A DNA stretch of 64,000 bases. Origin: Microglena sp. YARC. Lineage: Eukaryota; Chlorophyta; Chlorophyceae; Chlamydomonadales; Chlamydomonadaceae. Position 1 is the stretch's first letter, and each line of letters begins with the position of its first letter. The notes under the pieces were generated by a model. The model was not told the DNA's origin. It saw only the letters and a list, made by a program, of their open reading frames with translations, and did no database searches. The position numbers and the translations under genes are program-made. Shown here in pieces: positions 1 to 12,561 of the stretch. The stretch lies in the NCBI GenBank assembly GCA_022414725.1, contig CM039462.1, positions 14,960,755-15,024,754 of the forward strand, read 5' to 3'.

Positions 1-3000
1 ACATGTTGGAAATGAGCCAGAAAACATCAAGCCTTGTAATGCGGCTGACCGAACAATCCCCAAAATCAACGCATCCCTGCATTGGTTAACATTTTGTGTG
101 GCATCAGATGCTTGCAATAAAGCCCATCTACAAGACAGTCGCAGGCACATTTAATAATTGCTTCAAATGTAACAACGCGTAAAAATGTAAATTGTCCTTA
201 CTTAGTAGAAACAAAGCTTCAATCAATCGATGCAAATTAAATTAAATCAAAATGAATAAAAATTCAATCAATTTAGTGCATTCAATGCAAGTCCAATACA
301 ATTCAATTTTGAGTGTATCAAATGCATTAATAATCAATTAATTAATTAATTAATACATTAAATTATTAATTAATTAAATAATAATAAAATCAATTTATGT
401 TATTAATAATTAATAACTGCTGTGTAATTTAATCATTCGATTTAAGAAATTCAATTAATTCATTTAAATCATGTTATTCATTCATTAATTATAATTTATT
501 TAATTATATTAGACAATTATATTTTAGAATTATACAATTAAATTATAATTAAATTCATGATAAATGATAAACATTTTCATTCGGGACGCGCCTCTATGGC
601 GCCCTCTTTATTGATTGAGGGATTTACCCCGTAAAACTTGTGTGTCCGTGTGTGTGGTCACACCTACTTGGCAAGGTCTCACTTCAAATCACAAAAAAAA
701 CGAAAACATACAAAACAACATATAACAATTATTAAACTTATTGATACCGGACATTTTCTCACGAGAACACATAAATGAGCATCGCATTCAAGAAAAGGAC
801 GCTAAGGTTCGTGCGCTTTTTGGGCAAAAGCTACAATTATTGGGTAACAAGTGTCATCATTTCAAATTCGTAACCATCACAATCATGTGCGCAAACATAG
901 GTTTGGAATGGAATTGTCGTCAAAAATATCGAGGCAAACATGCAAGCGATCACAATGAACGAATCATTCTCCTATGGGCACTTGAGCTAATATTAGCACG
1001 GTTTCACCCACAAATCACCGCAGGGCGCGTGCGTGGGGTGGGCCAGGTTGGAAATCCAAGCCACGCCAATTAACTAAGGTACTCATAATTCTCGTAATGT
1101 TCATATTCCAGCCTTGCAACTTGCACAATGAGCAATTCCCATGGGAAACCGAATACAAATCCTAATCTCACGCACTTGCGACCAATCGTTGCTGTATACC
1201 TGGAGATGGGACGGAATCGGAGCAGAGGGACGGCATGGCATTCAATGTGAGACGCGCAACCTACTGAAGCTGCGTCTGCGGACGCAACGGACCTTCGACG
1301 TTCCTTCGACGACGGGAGGACGCAGTGTCCTGAACAATTTTCGCCTTGGTCCGGCACTGGCGTGCCCTGCGTGCTGCCACACTGCAAGTCTGCCAACTGC
1401 CAGACTGTCGACACGGCCCCCCACCGCCCCCACCCCACTACATCCGCAATCATAACCCTGCACGTGGTCGCGATCTCAGTCGCCGGATCAAATTCTCATC
1501 CGATCAATTCTCAATACCGGGACGTTAGCCTGTCTTCCTTCGCCTGCCTCTGTCTTGCTTGCTGCTGATCCACCACGAATTTCGCCATACTATGCTGCTT
1601 GCTGCCGCTTCCGACAATCTCCTTCCCGTTAAAATCTCCTTCCGTCAGCTCCAATCCCGCTCAATTCACAAATCCGGCGTTCGCCTGTCTCCCCTTCCGC
1701 CCCTCCACCCAGGTATCCACCCCACTACTCACACACCATGTTCAATGCTTAACTGCACTCCCAACGCACAGGGTTAGGCCGCATTGAATCAATCACGTCC
1801 ACGTCCGAGTTCGGACCTCTCGACACTTCCCTACCCCAACCTTCTACAACACTTTCTACACCCCCTCCACTCAATCCATATTCCCAATCCCTCGCCCCTA
1901 TACCGCACGCCACCCGTCCACACCCCGGAACCTGTCAACCTTTGCTCCCACTCCAGCCCAGATTTTCCTGGCCTGGGCTTTTGCTCCCATTGCCCACCCT
2001 TCCTCAACCCCCAGCCGTCATTGGTTAGCACAGCATTGGTATGATTTGTACCTACATGCACGGTTTATTGGTGTAAGGTATGAGCATGTTGCAGCATAGC
2101 GGTCTAAATGGAACGGAAAGACAGATGGGAATCCCTTCTTACGGTGGCATGCATGCGTAGCTCCCATGTGTGTGCGTGTTGTAAGTGTTTGGGTATGTGT
2201 GAATGTTTGCATGGGGTTGTCTTATAGTGCATGGATGGCCTGGTGTAGTGTAAGGGTGAGTGTCCTGATGGGTTTTTGTTGTGGTCGATGGTGGAATTGT
2301 CCTTGTGTGCATGGATGGCCAGGTATCTGTATCTATGTACGGAAACAAGATCTTTTGGGCAGTGCATGTGTAGCCACTTGTGCGTGCATGTGCCTGGGGT
2401 TGTCCTTGCCAGTGCATGGATGGCCAGGTGGTGTGTATATGGTATGAACAATGCTGTTGTGGCAGTGCATGTGCAGCCAGTTGTTCATTTGTGTGTTTTC
2501 CATGCGTGAGTGTCAGGGTTGTTGTGTGTGCATGGGGTTTTGTCTTGTAGTGCTTGGATAGCCAGATGTTTGGTATGTGCGTGCACAGTGCTGTTGGCAG
2601 TGCATGGATAGCCAATTTGTTTTGGTGTGCATTGTGTGTATTTGAAGTGTGTTGTGTTTTCATGGGTTGTCTTGGTAGTGCATGGTAGCCCATAATGTGC
2701 GTGTATTTGCCGTGCACAGTGCTGTTGGAAGTGCAGAATAGCCAGATGTGTGTGTATGTGCATGCACAGTGCTGTGTGGCAGTGCATGGATAGCCAGAAT
2801 GTGTGGTGTTGTGCATGCACAGTGCCTTGTGGCAGTGCTGGAGAGCCAGATGTTGCGTTATGATGCATGACACAGTGCTGTTTGCAGTGGCATGATAGCC
2901 AGATGTGTGTGCAATGTGCGTGCACAGTGCTGTGTGGAAGTGCATGTATAGCCAGAAATGTGTGTATGTGCGTGCGCAGTGCTGTGTGGCAGTCCATGGA

Positions 3001-3697
3001 TTGCCTCATGAGTGCTATGATGTGCATGCACAGTGCTTGTGATGGCAATGCATGGATAGCCATATGTGATGTGTATGTGTTTTCACGTTGCTGCGTGGCA
3101 GTGTAGGGCTTACCAGAATGTGTTGCATGTGCTTGCACAGTGCTGTGTGGCAAGTGCATGTATAGCCAGCTATGTGTGTGTATCGTGCGTGTGCCAGTGC
3201 TGTGTGGCAGTCCCTAGTAGCTGGATGTGTGTGTATGTGCCTGCGTAGTGCTGTGTGGCAGTGCATGGATAGCTAGTTGTGCTGTGTATGTGCGTGCTCA
3301 TAAGTTGTCAAACGTTTTGTAGCTTATTCTGCTATTAGTAACCTACTACTCCACTACTTTTGAAACTCCCAAGCCTTCCTCCTCTCACTTTCTCGCATTC
3401 TGCATATCAACAATTTCTCGACTATTTGCCCCATGTCCTGCCCGTGACGTCTATGTGTTTAGGATTTGGTTGGTTATTGGGTTGAATGCCACGGTTGACC
3501 ATAATTCAGATGCTACGTGTCCAAGCTGTCGAGACTCTGTGTTCAATCCTACGCACGCAGGAACAACGCCCAGCCGACTCTACAACCTAATTGGCAAAAC
3601 ACATTTCAGACCGCATTCACACTGCGATCACGTAATACGATATTGTATTAGGTAACAAGCGGCTTGTGTCCTGGGGGTCCCCAATTAATTGCCAAAC
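1..3697. repeat. segmental duplication, unit 1 (left end outside window)
   Basis: First copy of a large direct repeat. Its opening (acatgttgga..., then 'gaccgaacaatcccc') recurs at 3698 and 7829. In order it holds an AT-rich block of TTAATTAA-type sequence (about 180-570), the motif ATTCGGGACGCGCC followed by gcgccc near 580-607, an A-rich stretch, a moderately GC-rich stretch (740-1110) that matches 4490-4860 and 8550-8840, a C/T-rich stretch without a recognisable gene (1110-2050), and a 52-bp minisatellite. ORFs in it are short, overlap on both strands and do not match between units, so I call no gene here. Confidence 0.75.
2160..3300. repeat. 52-bp minisatellite, block 1 (degenerate)
   Basis: About 20 imperfect units of roughly 52 bp containing cacagtgctgtgtggcagtg then catggatagccagatgtgtg. 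Units vary in length because of small indels. Long minus-strand ORFs across it are a by-product of the repeat. Confidence 0.85.
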
Positions 3698-6600
3698 ATG
3701 TTGGGAATGAAGCCACATCAAGCTTGTAATGCGTCTTAACCGAACAAATCCCCCAAAGTCAACCATTCCTGCTGATTGGTTACAATTTTGTGTGCATCAG
3801 ATGCTTGCAAATAAAGCCCATCTACAAGACAGTCCAGGCACCTTTAATACCACTTTCAAATTTAACAACCCTACAAAATGTCAATTGTCGTTACTTCACA
3901 GTAAACAAAGCTACATCCATCGATTCAATTCAATTAAATCCAAATATATTGAATTCAAATGAATACAACTCAAATAAATTAAATGCTTTCAATTCAAGTC
4001 CAAACAATTCAATATTGATTCTATCAAATTAATTAAAACATATTAATTAATGAATTCATGAATTAATACAATTTAATTAATTTAATTTAAAGTAAAGTAA
4101 CAATTAATTAAATGTAATTTAATTGATGATGTAATCAATTAAATAGTACTAATGACTTTAAAATAATTTTATTTATTCATTTAAATCGTGCATTAATTAA
4201 TTAATTCACTTCATTTAATTAATTAAACATGTATACAAATTAATAAATACAATTATGCAATTAAATCCGAATTTAATTCTTAATTAAATTCATGATTATT
4301 TCAAACATTTTCATTCGGGACGCGCCTCCAGGCGCCCTTTATACCCGAATGAAAAAAATTACAAAATTTTTGATTGAGGGATTAGCCTGTCAAAACTGTG
4401 TGTCCGTGTGTGTGTCACAACCTACTTTTCAGGTTCACTTCAAATCACAAAAAAAACAAATCATTATATAAGATATCCCAATTATAAGACTTATTGATAT
4501 CGGAGATATTCTCAAGAGACCACTTATGAGCATCGCAATTCAACAAAAGGAGCTAAGGTTTGTGCTGTTTGGGCCAAAAGCGACAATTATTGGGTAACAT
4601 TTGTCATCATTTCAAATTCGTACCATCTAATCATGTGCGCATACATAGGTTTGGGAATGGAATTGTCGTCAAAAAATCGAGGCGAAACATGCAAGCATCA
4701 CAATGGACGAAACAGTCACCTAGGGCACTTGAGCTATTATTAGCACGGACTTCAGCCACAGCTCAGCCGCAGGCCGTGCGTGGGCTGGGCCGGTTTGGAT
4801 GAAGCCACGCCAACTATGGTTCTTCTAGTTCTAATTCACGTAATGTTCATGTTTCGTCCAGAGCTTGCAGGTGAGCACATTCGCGCTTCGTGCTGAAACC
4901 TGACGACCTAGAAACGTTCGACGATCTGCAGTTCTGGGACAGCGTGGCAACATGGCGGCCACACCGATCGGGGTGCGAATTGTTTGCTGCCGATTGGAGT
5001 GCGCAACTCTTGTGCTACTATTTCCTGCTGGCAACGCTTCCGGTTAAGCTACTTATTCCAACTCTATTGTTTAAGAATATAGTTTGCCGTCCTCTTTGCT
5101 CCTACCACCCTTTCATTGAAATCGCTAGCTGAAGCTCGTCAGCGTAGGCAGCCTCTTTGCTCGCTGCCCCCCCTCCCCCCTGTTACGCGCAAACACCTTA
5201 CGAGGCACCAGAATTTGGCCAAGCTAACACGGGCTACCATGGTTTGTCTGATGCAAGTGGGGTATACAGTTTAGGGGTGGCCTATCAGCCTAGTGGTGGT
5301 GGTGTGATTGGGGTTGGGGGTTGGGGCACTTGGTATTGGTGTTATGTGGTGTTGCAGTTCCTGCTTCAGTAGTTGTGGGTGGGTTGTGCTGCAGTTGGAT
5401 AGCCAGTTACGTGTGTGTTGAAGGTGTGTTTGTGTGTGTGCATGGGGTAGTGCATGGATAGCCAGTGTGTGTGGGTGAGTGCCTGAGTGTGTTGTTTGTG
5501 TTGATGGGATTGTCTTGTAGTGCATGGATGGCCCGGTGTGTGTGTGTGTATGTAAGCAGGGCCGTGTGGCAGTGCATGCGTAGCCCCTTGTGTGTGCGTG
5601 TGTGAGTGTCTGGGTATGTGTGAATGTGTGCATGGGGTTGTCTTGTAGTGCATGGATAGCCTGGTGTGTGTGCGTGAGTGTCTGATTGGGTTGTGTGTGT
5701 CGATGGGATTGTCTTGTAGTGCATGGATGGACGGGTGTGTGTATCTGTGTACGGAAACATATCTGTGTGGCAGTGCATGTGTAGCCACTTCTGTGTGCAT
5801 GTGCCTGGGTCTGTCTTACTGTGCATTCATGGCCAGGTGTGTGTATATGGGATGAATAGTGCTGTGTGGCAGTGCATTTGCAGCCAGTTGTTCGTTCATT
5901 TGTGTGTTTGCACGCGTGAGTGTCAGGGTACGTTTGTGTGTGCACGGGTTGTCTTGTAGTGCTTGGATAGCCAGTTGTTTTGTGTGTGCATGCGCATGTA
6001 TTTGAGTGTGTTAGTGTTTGCATGGGTTTATCTTGTAGTGCATGGAAACCCATATGTGTGTCTATGTGCGTGCACAGTGCAGTGTGGCAGTGCATGGATA
6101 ACCAGATGTGTGTGCATGTGAATGCACAGTGCTGTGTGGCAGTCCATGGATAGCCAGATGTGTGTGTATGTGCGTGCACTGTGCTGTGTGGCAGTGCATG
6201 GATAGCCATTTGTATTGTGCATGCATGTGTGTGTATTTGAGTGTGTTTGTGTTTGCACGGGGTTGTCTTGTAGTGCATGGATAGCCAGATGTGTGTGTGT
6301 ATATACTAGCACAAGGCTCTGAGACAGTGTATGTGTAGCCAGTTGTTTTGTGTGTGCATGCGTGTGTATTTGAGTGTGTTAGTGTTTGCATGGGGTTGTC
6401 TTGTAGTGCATGTATAGCCACATGTGTGTGTATGTGCGTGCACAGTTCTATGTGGCCGTGCCATGAAATCCAGATGTGTGTGTATGTGCATGCACAGTAC
6501 TGTGTGGCAATGCATGGATAGCCATATGTGTGTGTATGTGCGTGCACAGTGGTGTGTGGCAGTGCATTGATAGGCAGATGTGTGTGTGTGTGCGTGCATA

Positions 6601-7828
6601 GTGCTATGTGGCAGTGCATGGATAGCCAGATGTGTGTGTATGTGTTTGCTCAGTGCTATGTGGCAGTGTATGGATAACCAGATGTAAGTGTATGTGCGTG
6701 CATAGTGTTGTGTGGCAGTGCATGGATAGCCATATGTTTGTGTATGTGCGTGCACAGTGCTGTGCGGCAGTGCATGGATAACCAGATGTAAGTGTATGTG
6801 CGTGCATAGTGTTGTGTGGCAGTGCATGGATAGCCATATGTTTGTGTATGTGCGTGCGCAGTGCTGTGTGGCAATGCATGGATAGCCATTTGAATTATGC
6901 ATGCATGTGTGTGTATTTGAGTGTGTTTGTGTTTGCATGGGGTTGTCTTGTAGTGCATGGAAAGCCATATGTGTGTATATACTAGCACATGGCTGTGCGA
7001 CGGTGTATGTGTAGCCAGTTGTTTTGTGTGTGCATGCTTGAGTGTGTGCATGTGTTTGCATGTGGTTGTCTTGTAGTGCATGGTTAGCCAGATGTTTGTG
7101 TATGTGCATGCACAGTGCTTCCTGGAAGTGCATGGATAGCCAGGTATGTGTGTGTATGTGCGTGCACAGTGCTGTGTGGCAGTGCATGGATAGCCAAATG
7201 TGTGTGTATGAGCGTGCACAGTGCTTTGTGGCAGTGCTTTGATAGCCATATGTGTGTGTATGTGCATGCTCAGTGTTGTGAGGTAGTTCATGGATAGCCA
7301 GCTATGTGTGTGTATGTGCGTGCACAGTGCTGTGTGGATGGAAGTGCATGGATAGCCATATGTGTGTGTATCTGCATGCACCGTGCTGTGTGGCAGTGCA
7401 TGGATAGCCAGATGTGTGTGAATCTGCGTGCACACAAGTTGTCAAATGTAATGTACCTTATTCCATTATGAGTATCTACTAACTCCACTACTTTTGAAAC
7501 TCCCAGCCTCCCTCCTCTCACTTTCTCGCATTCTGCATATCAACTTTTTCTCGACTATTTGCCCCATGTCCTGCCCATGACTTCTAATGTGTTTAGGGTT
7601 AAGTTGCGTAGTGGTTTGAATGCCAGCGGTTGGACATAATTCAGATGCCACTTGTCTAGGCTGTCAAGACTATGTGTTCAATCCTACGTACGCCAGGGAC
7701 ACGCCCAGCCGACTCAACAACCTCATTGGCAAAACACGTGCCAGACCGCATCTTACGCTGCGATCTCGTAATACGATATTGTACGAGGCAACAAGCGGCC
7801 CGTGTCCTGGGGGTTTCGAATTAATTGC
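3698..7828. repeat. segmental duplication, unit 2
   Basis: Second copy, about 4.1 kb, in the same order as unit 1: conserved opening, AT-rich block, ATTCGGGACGCGCCTCC motif near 4313, A-rich stretch, the 'caattattgggtaac' stretch near 4583, a shorter unique C/T-rich part, an expanded 52-bp minisatellite (5405-7435), and a closing segment (7436-7828) that matches 3298-3697. Most of the length difference from unit 1 lies in the minisatellite and in the C/T-rich part. Confidence 0.75.
5405..7435. repeat. 52-bp minisatellite, block 2
   Basis: Expanded version of the 2160-3300 array. The best units (6060-7400) are close to 52 bp. Because 52 is not a multiple of 3, the minus strand cycles through all three frames and still stays open, giving His/Thr-rich ORFs of up to 335 codons. 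Confidence 0.88.
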
Positions 7829-9060
7829 CAGAAATGTGGGGGATGAAGCCACATCAAGCTTGTATGCGGCAATGCGGCTGACCGAACAAATCCCCCAAAA
7901 CAACCATACCTCTGATTGGTTACTTTCCGTGTGCATCAAATGCTTGCCAATAAAGGCAATATACATGACATTCCAGGCACGTTTAATATTGCTTCGAATG
8001 TAACAACGCGTAAAAATGTAAATTGTCCTTACTTAGTAGTAAACAAAGCTTCATCAATCGATGCAATTAAATTAAATCAAAATGAATACAATTCAAATCA
8101 ATTTAATGAATTCAATTCAAGTCAGTACAATTCAATTTTGAGTGTATCAAATGCATTAATTAAATACAATTTAATTAATTAATTAATACAATTAAATTAA
8201 TAATTAATTACATATAATAAAATCAATTATGTTATTAATTAATTAATAAATGCTGTGTAATTAATCATTCGATTTAAAGAATTCAATTAATTCATTTAAA
8301 TCATGTTATTCATTCATTAATATAATTTATTTAATTAATTAGACAATTATATATTAATAGAATTATACAATTAAAATTTTAATTAAATTCATGATAATAC
8401 AAACATTTTCATTCGGGACGCGCCTCCAGGCGCCCTTTATTTGAAGAGGGATTAGCCCCATTAAAATGTCCGTCCGTGTGTCACAAACCATTTTTTAGGT
8501 TTTATGAAAAACATCAAAAAGTTGAACATTCTATATTTTTGATGAATTATAAGACATACTTATACCGGACGAATTCTGACCAGAGCATTTCTAAGCATCG
8601 CAATTCACGAAAAGGAGCTCAGCTTGGGCCAAAAAGTTACAATTCACGGTTAGCAATTTGATTTGAGGGTGTTTTAAGCTAACATTTCAAATTTGAACCA
8701 CGTAAACACATGCGTATGCATAGGTTTGGGAACAGAATAGTCGTCAAAAAACCAAGGCGCAACATGTACGCATCACAATGGACGAAACATTCCCCTAGGG
8801 CACTTGTGCTATAATTAGCCCACGGACCCCACCTCAGGGCCGTGCGTGGGGCAGGGGCGGGGGCCACCGGGCGGGTCGGGGGCAGGGGCGGGGGCGGGGG
8901 CAGGGGCAAGCCACGCCACCTGCCGCTGGCCAAAAACCCGTTCAGGAGGACGGGACATACCGTTCACGGGGGCAGGGGCAAGCCACGCCACCTGCCGCTG
9001 GCCAAAAACCCGTTCAGGAGGACGGGACATACCGTTCACGTCTGGGCTGGGCCGAAACAT
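7829..9060. repeat. segmental duplication, unit 3 (truncated)
   Basis: Third copy. It keeps the opening (7829), the AT-rich block, the ATTCGGGACGCGCCTCC motif (8411) and the 'gagcatttctaagcatcgcaa' part (8582). It then departs from the others in a G-rich stretch after about 8830 and lacks the 52-bp minisatellite. Confidence 0.65.
8896..9039. repeat. 72-bp GC-rich direct repeat, two copies
   Basis: Two almost identical 72-bp units (8896-8967 and 8968-9039), each with ccacgccacctgccgctggc and ending in 'cataccgttcac'. They sit in unit 3 of the segmental duplication, after a G-rich stretch of repeated 'ggcaggggc'. Confidence 0.85.
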
Positions 9061-9720
9061 GCAATATCTTGTACAAATCCCGTAAAATCAACCATACACC
9101 TAATTGGCCTCATTTTTCTCGCAACAAATTCTTAAAAAAACAGTCAATCTACATACATGCATTTCAATACATTACAGAAACGTTCAATACTGCTTAAAAA
9201 TCAACAACCCTTCAAAAACTCTCTTTTTCGTCACTTTATAGTTAACAATGCTACATCATCAATCGAATCATTGGAATTCAATTAATTTAATGCCTCCAGG
9301 CGCCCTTCAAATATAATCCTATTCGAATTGATAAAATTAAAAGCAATTACATGCATTCAAATCACGTAAATTAAATTATCTTAAATGGAAAGGAATAAAT
9401 CGAATTAAAATAAAACAACATTAAATACAATTCAATTTAATTAATATATTTCATTAAATTAAGGATTCGAATAATTTCATTCGGGACGCGCCTCCAGGCG
9501 CCCTTAATTTAAATTAAATCCGATACGAATTCATAAAAATTGAAGCACTTAAGTGCATTCAAATCAAGTTGATTAAATTTAATTGAATGAAATAAAATCG
9601 AATTAAATACAACATTAAATAAATAAGATCAAATTAAAATCAATTGAATTCATAAGTATTTTCATTTAATTCGGGACGCGCCTCCAGGGGTCGTTCATTC
9701 TAGATGAGTAGGAGCATGTT
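9060..9720. repeat. AT-rich block with three further GCGCCTCCAGGCGCCC motifs
   Basis: AT-rich sequence without a gene. The motif seen once per segmental unit recurs at short spacing near 9292 (partial), 9479 and 9668, each after AATT-rich sequence. The core gcgcctccaggcgc is an inverted repeat able to form a hairpin. Confidence 0.6.
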
Positions 9721-10403
9721 TTGTAAATCAACCCTGGGCAACCTCTAGGACCCAATGAACCCGCTATTTTAACCTGTAACAAGGAAATATAACTCAAGAA
9801 AATTGAGGATTTGCCAAAGGCTTCTAGGTCTCAAGTCGAGCAAGTCCAGACGAGGACTCCTTTGCCAACTTAGCTTTGCCAGACAAACGTGAGCGCCGTT
9901 ACACCGTACTGACAGGAAAATTTAACGTTTCTAAAATTTGACGGTCGTTTTGAGGGTTTTTATTATAATTAACGTTCTATTCTAGAGGAATATAGTTTAG
10001 CGTTATACATTTGACGGTTTTAATTTTAACAAAATCCATAAATACAACTGTATGTTTCTACTTGAACATGTTACACTGTTCAATTGCCTTTCTTTAGAAG
10101 GTGAGCTGCAAATTTTGCTTTTACATGCATCTGACTGGAGGCATGGAGGCATGTAACCAAGCTCAAGTTTCAAGGCAAAACAATTGTTTACAAGGCCACT
10201 ATGTAACATTGTTGGGACGACTTAACCATATGAACAACATAAAAAATCATGATAATTAGCTTGTTATGCACTCAGTAAAACGATCAAATTAATTGCATCA
10301 AAATTTTATATTGGCCAGCCTTGGGATAGTGGGTTCTGAGGCTTTGCACAGTGGTCTCAATGCTTCCCGAATGGTGTCTTGCAGTGGAAGGTGTTGTAGA
10401 CGA
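9721..10403. other. no gene recognised
   Basis: Moderately AT-rich sequence without a credible ORF. It holds the left arm (9898-9930) of an inverted repeat whose partner is at 14790-14822. Confidence 0.5.
9898..9930. repeat. inverted repeat, left arm (partner at 14790-14822)
   Basis: CGTACTGACAGGAAAATTTA and the next six bases (26 nt, 9905-9930) recur perfectly as reverse complement at 14790-14815. With one mismatch the pairing extends outward to 9898 and 14822, and more weakly inward. The arms bracket the whole copia-like insertion (4.9 kb). This looks like terminal inverted repeats of a larger host element, but no clear target duplication is visible. Confidence 0.6.
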
Positions 10404-10587
10404 CTTATATATCTCTACCTGAGTAGGCAAAGTACGGGCCGGTCACTGCCAGGTCCCCAGTTACCTGCCGCCATGCAGTACTGTGCACTACAGACTGCAC
10501 TGCTATATCATCGCCACTGTGCGACTTTCTCTCTCTCTTCTACCTACTGTAACGATTGAGTATTGGAGTCTCTCCCGTGTACTAAAG
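10404..10587 (+). repeat. left LTR of the copia-like element
   Basis: Begins cttatatatctctacctgag and ends 'cccgtgtactaaag'. Nearly identical to 14028-14225 apart from a shorter TC microsatellite and scattered substitutions. Confidence 0.75.
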
Positions 10588-11522
10588 GTTATGCGCTTTC
10601 ACCAGAGCGTTCAAGATAACTGACCGCTACGTCCAAGATTTGGAACCGTCCCCTTTGCTGCTGCTGACTTGCTCGCCTGCTCGCAGTTGATTGACTTCCC
10701 GCCTGCCACTGCTTGAGTATCGCCCGCATCATATTCCACAACGTGAATGGAGAAGTGCCAAGAATAATTCTGCCCCTTGGACTATCTGCCTCTTCACCAG
10801 AAACACGGAGTCAGTACGATCTCCCATTGTGAGAAGATCGTGCACTAGCTATTGCGTGATAGCTCCTGCCAGATCTGGAAGGTGACATCCCAGCCAACGA
10901 ACTGTAGTTCGAATTGCCCGTCTACTTTTATCCTCTCATCTCCGCTGGATTACTTTGGTTCCCCCTTTGCGGCACCGTCCCCTTCCCCCGCTTCTACTCC
11001 CCAACCTCCCTCCACTCTGTTACCGACCCCTCCAAATCCCCATTCCCCCACTCCGAAACATCACTGCTACTCAACAGCCCCCTCTTTCCCCAAGCTCTCC
11101 TGCCTACCACCACATCTGCGATGCGCGCCTTCCAACAATCTAGACTGCCCATCTACAGTGGAGGCCCAGGCATCGCCGAGCACTGCAGGATACTCATCTT
11201 CCAGATCAAGTCGACGCAAGGATGCTTCTTCACCGGTGTCGATGCCGAGCTCAACAACTCCCCAGACAATGAACCCGCCACAGGTGATGGATACCCCACT
11301 GTCGCTGGTACACGCCTTGATCCTGCTAATGAAAATCAAGCTCTGGCAGCTGTTGTTACTCCTACAAGGATTACCAGCCAACAGAACTACCAGGCGTTCA
11401 CAATTGTTCTCTAGTCCCTATCCAAATCCATCCAGACAGCCCTCCTCACCTAAACAGATATGGCCACAAAAGCCATCAGATTCCTCAAGAGACAGTATGG
11501 AGCTGTAGCTGGAGATACTGAG

Positions 11523-11716
11523 CAGGGTTGTACTTCTTGCCCAATTGGTCAGCGCTTAAAGCGCACGAACGTCAAATTAGTCAGCGCTTTTTGTGCAAAA
11601 AGCGCAAAAACTGCGCGCTGCGCCCAGAGGGGGTTGAAAAAACTGCGCGAAACGCGCAGAGGGGCTCAAAAAGGCAGCGCGGCACCAAGCTGCCGCGCGC
11701 GCTTAGTATTACCCTG
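11523..11716 (+). mobile_element. MITE family A, copy 1 (hAT-like)
   Basis: 194-bp element with terminal inverted repeats CAGGGTTGTACTT and AGTATTACCCTG, flanked by a perfect 8-bp target duplication ATACTGAG (11515-11522 and 11717-11724). An 8-bp duplication and CAGGG ends are typical of hAT elements. The interior is rich in small palindromes such as ctgcgcgaaacgcgcag. It sits inside the copia gag. Confidence 0.9.
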
Positions 11717-11846
11717 ATACTGAGTTCTCCTCTTTCACAGCCATGTACAACGCTGCTATAGGCATGGACGAAGGACTCACTTCCTACCTTGTCAGATGCC
11801 AGGAAATGTACTCACAGATCCCTACTGGTGCAGATGGTGTCTCCCA

Positions 11847-12041
11847 CAGGGTACTTCAAATGGCCAAATTGGCCAGCGCTTTAGCGCACTCGAAAACAAA
11901 AAAACTGCGCTTTGTAGTGCAACAAGCGCAAAAATTCCTTGCTGCGCCCACAGGGGGTTGCAAAAAACTGCGCTTAAAGCGCAGAGGGGGTCGAAAAGTC
12001 AGTGCTCAGAAGCGCAAAAGCGCGCGCTTTGAATTACCCTG
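11847..12041 (+). mobile_element. MITE family A, copy 2 (hAT-like)
   Basis: 195-bp element of the same family with ends CAGGGTACTTC and AATTACCCTG. Target duplication GTCTCCCA / GTCTGCCA (11839-11846 and 12042-12049, one mismatch). The interior is more diverged than copies 1, 3 and 4, so this is probably the older of the two insertions in this gag. Confidence 0.88.
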
Positions 12042-12346
12042 GTCTGCCACATGTCAGAGGAAACATTCCAAACTATCCTGATCGAGGGACTGACGCCCAG
12101 GCCTGAGTTTGCTGCATTTGTTCAATCCTACCACACCCTCCACATCACACAGACACACGCACACTCGCACCACACCACCCACCACGCACTGATTTCCTGG
12201 CCCTATCTGCAGCACTGATTTCCTGGCCCTATCTGCAGCATTCTTGCAATTTGCCCAAGATACTTCCCTCCCTGAGTCATCTATCACTGGTGTCCAAGTC
12301 GACATGGCTGCTGGCGCCTACAGAGATGACTCCACCACGACCTGCT

Positions 12347-12561
12347 AAAAGTAATGATAACGCCTGGTGGGGCGTGGTGTTAAGGGAGCCCGTCGTACGC
12401 GGGTGGGGAGCGGTCTCCTACCTCAACTGGACAAGCTACCATCGCGGTTGACGACGGCCTGCAACGCCAAGAGCGACCAAGGGGGAGTCGAACCCCCGAC
12501 TCTTCTTCCTTAAGCGATTTGGTCTACCATTAGACCATTGTATACCTCTGAAAGGGGCTGA
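12347..12561 (-). mobile_element. tRNA-derived SINE, copy 1
   Basis: On the minus strand: a tRNA-like head with A box TGGTCTAATGG and B box GGTTCGACTCC, then a conserved body (gcaggccgtcgtcaaccgcg, 'gtagcttgtccagt') and the tail ggcgttatcatta. Inserted in the copia gag. Confidence 0.85.

Noticed and set aside
2139..2945. Long minus-strand ORF of 268 codons (His/Thr-rich), and similar ones at 5271-6278, 6306-7187 and 6656-7435
   Set aside because: They lie wholly in the 52-bp minisatellite; several overlapping frames are equally open. No domain, no independent support.
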